DNA of 64,000 nt from NCBI RefSeq assembly GCF_015207665.1, contig NZ_JADEWL010000023.1, forward strand, positions 1 to 64,000. Reading direction: 5' to 3'. The translations under genes were made by a program, and so were the position numbers. Position 1 is the first letter of the stretch; the number at the start of each line of letters is the position of its first letter. The notes under the pieces are model-generated. The model was not told the origin of the DNA, searched no databases, and saw only the letters and a list, made by a program, of their open reading frames with translations. Source of the DNA: Plectonema cf. radiosum LEGE 06105. GTDB lineage: Bacteria; Cyanobacteriota; Cyanobacteriia; Cyanobacteriales; Nostocaceae. Positions 6,997-16,400 of this stretch are shown here, one piece after another.

Positions 6997-7785
6997 ATGA
7001 AAGATTCAATAAAATTAGGATACAAATGGGATTTACTCAATATCCTATTACTATTGTTAATTACAAGCTTTGCACTAAGTAAACCAGCAATTAAGTTTGT
7101 TTCTGATGGCGTAGAAAATATCTCAGAAATTAACGCTTCATATTCTGGGAAGTTAAACGATTTATTTGCTAATAATTATTCTATAGGTGTATTAGCAATT
7201 TGTGCAGCTGAAGGAAACTGTGAAATTGATGGTAGTAGAACAAAGCTTTATTCAGGTCATATTGACCCAGGAAATGGGGTTCTCAATAGAGGATGGTGTA
7301 GCGACCAAGGTAGAGGTGGCACAAATTTAGAAAATGCAGATACTTTATGTTTAAAAAGAACCAAAAGCCGTATTCCTAGATTAGCAAACAAACTTCAAAT
7401 CGCTGGTATAAATCCCGAACAAAATATCGAAGCATTTATCAATAATTTAGACCAGTGGAATCAGGCATCACCTCGCGTATCTGATGCTTTTCCTAAAAGA
7501 TATGCTGATGCTTTGAAGAAAGGGTTAAAGAGAAAAGAAGCTATTTTATGGGCAAGAGTAGAAGCTTTTCGTAAAAATAATGGAGAGCTTGAAGCAGGTA
7601 ATTCGCGAGTTGGTTTGTTTTCAATTTGTGCTAACTCTCAAAATACTTACTACACTACAAAATTACAGCAATATTCAATGTGGTCGGAACGTTGGCGTTG
7701 GAATTGCATTGCTTTAGATCAAAGGCGAAGGTTAGAAGCTATTAATCAAGTTTTGATGAGAAATGAGAATAGTTTGAATAAATAA
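6997..7785 (+). CDS. Membrane-anchored, possibly lysozyme-like protein
   Basis: An N-terminal membrane helix at about residues 11-29 (WDLLNILLLLLITSFALS) anchors an extracytoplasmic domain. This contains AICAAEGNCEIDGS (Glu72 as a candidate catalytic acid) and LYSGHIDPGNGVLNRGWCS, a layout reminiscent of lysozyme-like/transglycosylase domains. The C-terminal half is helical and holds a second Cys pair. The assignment rests on this short pattern only. Together with the L,D-peptidase-like gene at 5663 it would provide glycan- and peptide-cleaving activity in one cassette. The next gene is the DNA methyltransferase at 7867. Confidence 0.4.
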   Translation: MKDSIKLGYKWDLLNILLLLLITSFALSKPAIKFVSDGVENISEINASYSGKLNDLFANNYSIGVLAICAAEGNCEIDGSRTKLYSGHIDPGNGVLNRGWCSDQGRGGTNLENADTLCLKRTKSRIPRLANKLQIAGINPEQNIEAFINNLDQWNQASPRVSDAFPKRYADALKKGLKRKEAILWARVEAFRKNNGELEAGNSRVGLFSICANSQNTYYTTKLQQYSMWSERWRWNCIALDQRRRLEAINQVLMRNENSLNK

Positions 7786-7866
7786 AAATAACTAATGATA
7801 TTAACATGGCTATGAAGTTATTCTATAATATATGTATAAGAATTAAATCTATATTTTTTCATTAAA

Positions 7867-9162
7867 ATGTTATCAAAAAGCAGGAAATTGGTAGTAAGTT
7901 TATTCTGTGGAGTTGGCGGTTTGGACTTGGGTTTTCAGTCTGCTGGGTTTGAAGTCGCAGTTGCCATAGATAATAATCCCAAAGTTTTAGAACTATATCA
8001 AATTAACTTCCCAGATACATTAGTTTTGTGTAAAGATATTGGCGATATTTCAGCAGCAGAGATTAGAGAATTTATTCAAAATAAATATTCAGATTGGGAT
8101 GGAGAAATTGCAGCGGTTATTGGCGGTCCTCCTTGTCAAGGTTTTTCTGCTGCTGGTAAGCAAAACCTTGATGATGCTCGCAGTCAGTTAGTAATCAAAT
8201 TTATCAGTTTGGTGGTAGAACTAAATCCATCGATGTTCGTAATGGAGAACGTTCCTGCTATCGAATGGAACAAATTTTCTCATATTACAAGTAATGCAAT
8301 AGCTCTCATAGAAGAACACTATTTTCTGTCTAAATGGTTGCTTACAGCATCGGATTATGGTGTACCCCAAAAACGTCAAAGGGCGATTTGGGTTGGTTCT
8401 AAGTTTGGCGAGGTTGATGCACCGTACCAAAGCAATAGAAGGTTCAGTGCGGGGGAGGCGATACCGAAGGTGAGCGTCTTTGAGGCAATCGTCGATCTAT
8501 CTTATATTCCGATTAATTCTCAAACAGACACCTGGGAGTGGAATTCTGAATGGGGCGAAAAGGGAGAATATGCCCAATACCTAGAGAAATTTTTCCCTAA
8601 TTCGTCTAGCTCACAAAAAGATATTATCAGTGGTTGTAAAGCAACTGTGCATACAGTAGCCACCCAACAAAAATATGCCGATACCAAACCTGGAGAGAAA
8701 GAACCGACGACTTGGGCTTATCGACTTTCCAAAAACGGTTTCTCTCCTACCCTACGTGCTGGAAGTGGAAACAGAACAGCTGCACGTCCAATTCATTACG
8801 AACAAGCGAGAGTTATAACAGTTCGCGAAGCAGCGAGGTTACATAGTTTTCCAGACTGGTTCGATTTCGGGACGAGTAAGCTTGCGGCACATAAAGCTAT
8901 AGGTAATAGCGTTCCACCATTGCTGGCTTATGCAATAGCGCAAACGTTGAGTGTTGAGTTAGAGCAAAAATTGCCGTATAGAAAATCTGCTCTCAAGACA
9001 CTTTCAGCAAGCTCGTTTTTCGCATTAATTCATGCGCCAAGTTTTGCTTACATAAAGACTGTGAGCTTTTTAATGCGTTCCGTTCCACTTGAGGGAGCGA
9101 TCAAAAAATGTTCGGGTAATAAATATTCGCTACGGGAAATTATTTTTGTTGATGATTCATAG
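7867..9162 (+). CDS. DNA (cytosine-5-)-methyltransferase
   Basis: All hallmarks of C5-cytosine methyltransferases are visible in order: motif I VSLFCGVGGLDLGF (SAM binding, residues 10-23), motif IV GGPPCQGFSAAG with catalytic Cys90, motif VI MENVP (126-130), motif VIII QKRQR, and motif X AIGNSVPP near residue 345. It transfers a methyl group from SAM to cytosine in a specific DNA site; the target sequence cannot be read from the protein. About 65 residues (KLPYRKSALKTL onward) extend beyond motif X and are not part of the core. No restriction endonuclease gene lies beside it, so it looks like an orphan or element-borne methylase closing the 3.1-9.2 kb cassette. Confidence 0.93.
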   Translation: MLSKSRKLVVSLFCGVGGLDLGFQSAGFEVAVAIDNNPKVLELYQINFPDTLVLCKDIGDISAAEIREFIQNKYSDWDGEIAAVIGGPPCQGFSAAGKQNLDDARSQLVIKFISLVVELNPSMFVMENVPAIEWNKFSHITSNAIALIEEHYFLSKWLLTASDYGVPQKRQRAIWVGSKFGEVDAPYQSNRRFSAGEAIPKVSVFEAIVDLSYIPINSQTDTWEWNSEWGEKGEYAQYLEKFFPNSSSSQKDIISGCKATVHTVATQQKYADTKPGEKEPTTWAYRLSKNGFSPTLRAGSGNRTAARPIHYEQARVITVREAARLHSFPDWFDFGTSKLAAHKAIGNSVPPLLAYAIAQTLSVELEQKLPYRKSALKTLSASSFFALIHAPSFAYIKTVSFLMRSVPLEGAIKKCSGNKYSLREIIFVDDS

Positions 9163-9510
9163 GACCACCCCGCCAGACGTTAACTTTTATTTTCTATAAT
9201 TTTTTAGGCTTATTGGTTTTAAAATAATTTAACAACCAGTAAAGTTGTGTTGCTCAAAACTATTTTGAGACTAATTATAAAACGACGCATCATACTTACT
9301 CCAAAATTTACAAGGAAGCTAAATACTCCAACCTTTTTCGCCAATTTTCATCATGTCGCAGGGTCAGAACGGTATAGCTGGTACTATATCTCAAGTTATC
9401 TCGTTCAATTGTGTCTCGCTTTCTTTGTTCGGAATTATCGTGAACTGAACGTCGCAGAAAACAGCAATTTCTGCCAAATGATAAATAAAATCTGGTATTA
9501 ATGTTACCTT
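9163..9510. other. Non-coding, AT-rich stretch
   Basis: No convincing gene. An open frame of 84 codons (9247-9501, plus strand) has no ribosome binding site, biased composition and no recognisable domain, and the minus strand has many stops. I see no terminator hairpin directly after the methyltransferase. Confidence 0.4.
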
Positions 9511-9631
9511 ACTTACGCAAACCAAAATTGTCATAGCGACCGAAACGCACTGTAGGGAAGCAATCCCTGTGACTGTGGAGATTACGTCGCTACCGCTCGT
9601 AATGACGTAATTAGGTTACTTTTGCGTAAGT
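9511..9631. repeat. MITE-like element with 11-bp terminal inverted repeats
   Basis: ACTTACGCAAA at 9511-9521 and TTTGCGTAAGT at 9621-9631 are perfect inverted repeats bounding 121 bp. No coding capacity. ACTTACGCA termini are, from general knowledge, common on cyanobacterial insertion elements and their miniature derivatives. The interior carries dispersed-repeat words (GCAATCCCTG, ATTACGTCGCTACCGC). No transposase is encoded here. Confidence 0.65.
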
Positions 9632-9857
9632 CCTATTATACTCTCTTTACTTTATCTGCATTTTTCCGCAATTATGATAAAGCTTTAGTTAAAAAAATAT
9701 AGAACCACGCAAAAATACTAGACTTTGATGATGATAATAGGTTACACAGTAGAAAGTCAGTAATGTTAGCAGTTAATAGCTCATATTGTTTAATCTAATT
9801 CAATATTTTGTCGGTAAATTGTCTTCTTTTTAGTCTAAAAAAGCAGTATAAATTAAG

Positions 9858-10226
9858 ATGCAAGTTAATAAAAAACTAGAACTCCAAGAATTGGTGATGC
9901 CTGCGGCGGGCGGAGCCATCGCAATCGCTGCGAAAAATCTCAATCCCACAGTCCTGAATCCAGACTTTCTTAAATGTACGGGAATTATACCGACTGATTG
10001 AGAATTAGCACGACAGCCAGTTTATACAATTAAGCGACACAGCTAAATTTCCAAAAATTTCCAGATAAATCAGTGTCAGCTATTCTATTTTCTGGTGATT
10101 TCAACTATCAGATAGCAGGGGATAATCCAAAAGAAAAAAGAATCGATTTGCAACAAATAATTCAAAGCTGGTAAACTGATTTGGGAACTTCCCAGAAGCT
10201 GATTGAAGACAAGTTATTGTCATCTG
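9858..10226 (+). pseudogene. Remnant of an unassigned cyanobacterial protein
   Basis: From ATG 9858 the frame reads NLNPTVLNPDFLKCTGIIPT, then D, TGA, ELARQPVYTIKR. The TGA stands where family members, as I remember them, have Trp (DWELA). Further on, a different frame reads KFPDKSVSAILFSGDFNYQI and RIDLQQIIQSW, a TAA, then TDLGTSQKLIEDKL. So one gene has collected two nonsense codons, at least one frameshift and probably a deletion. I recall similar proteins in Nostocales but no function is known. The surrounding 9632-9857 and 10227-10487 hold nothing else recognisable; the latter is very AT-rich with repeated TAATAATTAAT words. Confidence 0.55.
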
Positions 10227-10487
10227 TTACTAGAATACTACATATATTTCCAGTTATGTCCTCACTATTTTAGCGACTTGATTAATAATTAATTGCAGTC
10301 AAGATAATTCGTGATTAATAATTCATAATTAATAATTAGTAATTCGTTAAATTTATCCAATTAGGTAGTATTTTTTTCAGTAAAATAATTAAAATAGTTT
10401 CTGCCTCTGCCTAGTTTCCAATGAATTAAAAATATTAAAAGCGTCCTCAGTCAAAATTTTACAATAGATTTAAGTGAGAATCCAATA

Positions 10488-13400
10488 ATGGAAAACTTAG
10501 AATCAAATAACTTTCTCAATCAGTCCAGTTTATTCGCAACAAATAATATTTATTCTATTGGTGCTGAACCCTCTCCCTTTGAGGCACCATTTACATTAAA
10601 TAACAGGCAGAGCTTTTCTTCTAGTCTTCCTCTTGACGAAGGAATCATACATGCTTTTGATTCCTCTGGAAATTATCTACCCTCACAACTAATAAAAGGT
10701 ATTCAGTTTCCATCATTTACAAGTACTGTCTCATCGTCAAAAGATTCTTCGCTGGGTGATTTTTTTGTAGTAAATAAAGAAACTGGTATTTTTTCGGAAT
10801 ATACCAATATAAATAACTCACTATCGCGCGCAATTTCCCAAATAAAAAACTCCTTAGAAGATTTTTTACAAGAACCAGATTATCTTCAGAAATTGCAAAT
10901 ACCTTTTGGTAAACAATGGCAACCAGAAACCGCCACGACTTTGATTAGGGACTTTATAACTGGTAATTACTTTCCTTCTATAGAAATTGTTGAACTTCAG
11001 TCTCAGGGGGCTTTCAGTCAACAGACAAATACTATTTATCTGGCAAAATCATTTTTAGAAGCGAATCAATATAATGTTGAAAAAATTGTCCCAGTTATCA
11101 CCGAAGAACTGGGACATTATCTAGATACACAATTAAATCCAAGTGACAGTGATGGAGATGAAGGAAAATTATTTTCTCTGTTAGTTTCTGGAAGTAATTT
11201 AACATCACAACGAATTCAAGATTTAAAAGTAGAAAATGACTTTAAGAATATAATTTTAAACGCTCAAACATTATTAATTGAGCAATCCACGAATGATATT
11301 GTAGGTACATCCGGACGGGATAATTTAGTTGGGACTTCTGGGAGCGATCGCATTACTGGTGGATTTGCAGCTGATACAATCTTCGGTGGTTTGGGTAGCG
11401 ATACATTTGTTTACAATAATATCCGTGATGCTGGAGATATCATTAAAGACTTTGAACTCCGCACAGATGTCATCGACCTCACGGGGGTTTTAAACAGTTT
11501 TGGATACAACGGGGTAAATCCCATCAGTGATGGTTATCTCAAATTTAGCTCCTATTCTGGAGGAACAACAATTCTCCTAGATAGTGATGGCAATAGTAGT
11601 TTAACTGCTAGACCTTATCTCCAGATCGAAAATGTTACGCCAAATCAAATCAGTAGTTTTCCCAGTCACTTCCTTCCTCGGCAAACGATTCAACCACCGA
11701 CTATTAAATTAACTTCCGATAGTGATAGTGGTATTAGCAACATTGACAATATTACCCGCGATCGCACTCCGACAATTACAGGTAATACGGAAAATAATGC
11801 CATAGTCCAGCTTTATAACGGTTCGACATTGCTAGGGGAAACCACTGCAAATAATACAGGTGCTTGGCAAATTACCACAGGTGAATTAAACGATGGGACG
11901 CAAAATTTCACTGCGATCGCAACTGATACCGCTGGTAATGTTAGTTCCCTCTCCCTACCATTAAATGTTGTTATCGATACAGTTAATCCATCGTTTAACC
12001 TTACCAACCCAATTGATACAACTCTCCTACAAACTGGTGCGAGATTGACGGGTAATGTTGATGGGACAGGTTCGGGTATTGCTGCTGTTAGTTATCGATT
12101 CGATAATTTACCAGAGATACCTTTGGTGTTTAATGCTGGGGGAGAGTTTGACCAAGTAATTGATTTAACTGGGATTGACAGTGGCGATCGCATCCTCACA
12201 ATTACAACTACAGATATTGCTGGTAATGCCACCACAAACCAGTTGAATGTGACTATTGCCAATGCGGGTGGTGCTGGAAATAACGCTCCCGAAATTATCA
12301 GCCAACCAGAAACCGACTACATTATTCTGCGTAACACCAACACGAAAATCAAGGGAATTGAGTTAGGAACAACTCAAGCAGGTTTAGCAGAAATTCAAGG
12401 TCAAGCATTCTTGGATTTTGATAGAAATGCTGTGCGTTCAAAAGAAGCTGGTTTGGATGGGTTTGTAGTGGAATTAGTCAACTCAACTACAGGGGAAATT
12501 ATCGGAACCCAGGTTACTCGCAGTTTTGATGTGAATGGGGATGGTAAAATTGACCCCTTTTCAGAACAAGGATTATACAAATTTACCAATCTCCAAGCAG
12601 GAAGTTACCAAGTTAGACAAGTCTCCCAAGATGATTGGAGTTTAACTTTACCAGCCTCTTCTACATATAATTTGACTTTAAATGGTGGTGAGAGAAGAGA
12701 GGGTATTGATTTTAGCAATGCTCAAAATTATGTTTACGAAGTACGAGGAATCGACGCAGATAGCGATACCCTTACCTACAGTTTAGTTTCCGCACCCCAA
12801 GGAGCAAGCATTGATAGCCAAACAGGTAAATTAATTTGGACTCCACCTGCAACTGGGGAATATGCTTTTAAAATCAAAGTTGCTGATGGGAAAGGTGGGG
12901 AAGATATTCAAGAGTATAAATTAAATGTCCTCGACCCGAATCGCTTACCCAGCATTTCTTCTAACCCAGGTGGGAATGCGACTGTCGGACAAAATTACAC
13001 CTACCAAATAATTGCTGATAATCCCGATTTAGATGGTTTAAATTTCCAGTTAAATCAAGCACCCCAGGGAATGAATATTTCCCCCGATGGTTTAATTCAG
13101 TGGACACCGCAAGGAAACCAAATCGGCGCTCAACAAGTAAAATTATTAGTTAAAGATGACCGGGGTGGTGAGGTTGAACAGGTATTTACGATTTTGACCC
13201 AAGGAACACCCGCAAATCCTCAGCCATCGGGTAATTATGCACCTGTAATTACTAGTAAGTCTATAGAAAATGCTATAGTTTCGCAACAGTATACCTATGA
13301 TGTTGATGCTGTTGATGCCGATGGGGATGTACTAAGTTACTCTTTAGTAAATGCTCCACAAAATATGGTCATAGACCCAATATCTGGAGTGATTACGTGG

Positions 13401-16400
13401 AATACTTCAACTCAAACATTAGGAACCTACAACGTAACTGTTCAGGTTAAGGATAATCGCGGGGAAATTGATAATCAAACTTTTAGTGTAAACTTAACAA
13501 ATTCGGAACCTGGAACGATTCAAGGCTTTAAATTTAACGATCTGAATGCAAATGGTATTTGGGATATTGGCTTTACACCCACTACTGGTTCTCCTGCGAA
13601 TGTCACCCTCACAGGTAATTCTGTTCTACTAGAAAACAATACAACAAGACTTGAAGTCAAAGGAGGATTAGCAAACAATGGTCTAATTCCTTTTGATGGT
13701 TATTTTAGATATATAGATACTCCAAGCAATGAAGAGGTTACTTGGTCAATAGACCCTGTACTTCGTTTTTCTGATGGTACTACAAAAGTTCTGAGTAATA
13801 GCTCAGGTGGTGGATTTGGCTCTCCAAATGTCATCGATGATGGGGTTGTCAGGAGTACAACCACAACTAATGGAATTGTAGTTCAAGCAGACACAACACT
13901 GATTGGTACAAATGCAAAGACAACTTTTACATTTAGCGGAAATCAGCTTGATGGTACAACATTTATTTTTTATGCCGAGAATGATATTTTTAGCTTTTCA
14001 GACGATACAGCTGCTTTTACAGGGTCAATTGCTGGCAATGATTTAGCCCTGTTTATGTATGACACCGCAGCAGGTGGTCTTTCGGTTCGGATGACAACCG
14101 AGACTGGACCTGGTTCTAAACTAACTTCATTTGGTTCTGGAAGGTGGACAGGTTTTGGACAAGCACTAGAACAAGGAAATTTATCAGTTCTTTCTGCAAA
14201 CGCTTCAAACTTTGTTAGGACTGGTGATATTGGGAACGCATTTGCATTTGAACTGACTGGTTCAAATGCCAGTTTAGTCATTAATTATGATACAGATCCA
14301 CAACCTCCTGAACCTGGTCTTGAAGGATGGGTAATTTACACTGATGATAATAATAACGGTAAGCGTGATGATGGTGAACGCTTTGCAACTACTGATGCAA
14401 ATGGTAGCTACACATTAACTGGATTGGCTCCAGGTACTTACAAAGTCCGCGAGGAACTAAAACCCGGTTGGCAACAAACAGTACCTCAAGACAAAATTTA
14501 CGAATTGACTGTTGCACCAGGTAATTCGGTTACTAATATTAATTTCGGTAATTATCAAACACCCGATCCCGCAACTAACTCCAATCCATTTTTTACTAGT
14601 ACCGCTCCTACAAATGTTATCTCTAATGGCTTATTTCGCTATAATGCTTTCGCTAGAGATAGAGACGGAGATGTTCTAAGCTTTGATTTGTTGGAAAAAC
14701 CTGATGGCATGGCTGTAGATGCATCAAAAGGTGTGGTAGTTTGGAGACCTACAGCAAATGAAATAGGAATCCAGAATGTTGTTTTGCGGGTACAAGATGG
14801 ACGCGGAGGTTCTGCAACCCAAACTTTCCAAATAAATGTCGGTGATGGAGTAGATAGGGAATTACCTACAGTTCAATTTGGTTTTAGCAGCAATCTTGTT
14901 AACATCGGCGAAAGCGTCACTTTCCAAGTATCTGGTACAGATAATAATGGTATTGCCAATATTGCCCTAACGATCGATGGAAATCCCGTCACTCTCAATG
15001 CAGGTTCTGCGACAGTCCAGTTAAACAAAGCTGGTGTATTCCAAGTAGTGGCAACTGCAACCGATACCGCAGGAAATGTAGTTAAAAAAGATTTATCTCT
15101 GCGCGTACTTGACCCCAGCGACACTAATGCACCAACAGTTGAAATTATCAGTCCCCAAACCAATAAAACTATTACCAGCCTCACAGATATTGTTGGTAGT
15201 ATCAGCGATGATAATCTGGAATTTTACCGCGTAGATTATGCACCTTTAGACCAAGTTGATATTAATAATCTGGCTGCTGTTGACCCAGATTTTGTGACTA
15301 TCTCTGAAGGTAAAACTAATGTTAATCGCTCGATAATCGGTCAATTTGACCCGACTGTATTATTCAATGGTAACTACGTACTGCGAGTCACAGCCCAAGA
15401 TTTTAGCGGTAATATTAGCTCGCGAGGAGTTTTTCTGGGTGTTTCCGGTGACAACAAACTTGGTAATTTCCGACTTGAATTAACCGATTTGTCGATTCCA
15501 TTAGCGGGAATTCCTATTCAAATTAATCGAGTTTACGACACACTCCAAAGTAGTTTCTCCGGTGATTTTGGCTTTGGTTGGAGTTTGGGAGTTAAAGATG
15601 CCAAAATTAAAGAATCAGTACCATTAACGGATGCCGAAAAACAAGGTGTACCATCACTATTTGGCGCAAATCCCTTCACTGCTGGAACAAAAGTCTATTT
15701 AACCAACCCCGAAGGTCGTCGTGTTGGCTTTACCTTTGACCCCTATGTCGCTGGTGGTAGCTTGTTGGGTGCATTTTGGAAACCCCGCTTTGTTGCTGAC
15801 CCTGGAGTTTATGACAAGTTAGAAGTTGATGACATTAACCTGCAACAAAGGTCAGATGGTAGTTTTGGTTTATTCTTGATTCCCTTTGCTTATAACCCCT
15901 CGGAATATAAACTCACTACCAAAGACGGTACAACTTACGAGTATGACCAATTTAAAGGTCTGCAAGAAGTTAAAGACCGTAACAACAATACTTTAACCTT
16001 CCGGGATAATGGTATTTTCAGTTCTACAGGCGCTTCTGTTGAATTTCTGCGGGATACCCAAGGACGAATTACCCAAATTAAAGACCCCACAGGTAAAGCA
16101 ATTCTTTACGGGTACGATGCGAGGGGGAATTTGGTAAGTGTAAGCGACCAAGCAGGGTTGGTTTCCCGTCACACTTACTTAAGCAATCCCAATTACCTAG
16201 AGCAAATTATTGACCCACGGGGTAAAGCTGTTATCCGCACCGAATATGATGCAAAAGGTCGGGTGACAGCAACTAAAGATGCTTTAGGCAATACTATTTC
16301 TAGTGATTACAACGTTAGTGCAGGTGGTTCTACCCTCACCCAACTCGATGCACTTGGTAACACCACAACAACAATACGCGATAGTCGTGGTAACGTGACC

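Noticed and set aside
9247-9501. 84-codon open frame after the methyltransferase, possible restriction partner
   Set aside because: No ribosome binding site, no nuclease motif and atypical composition; probably non-coding.
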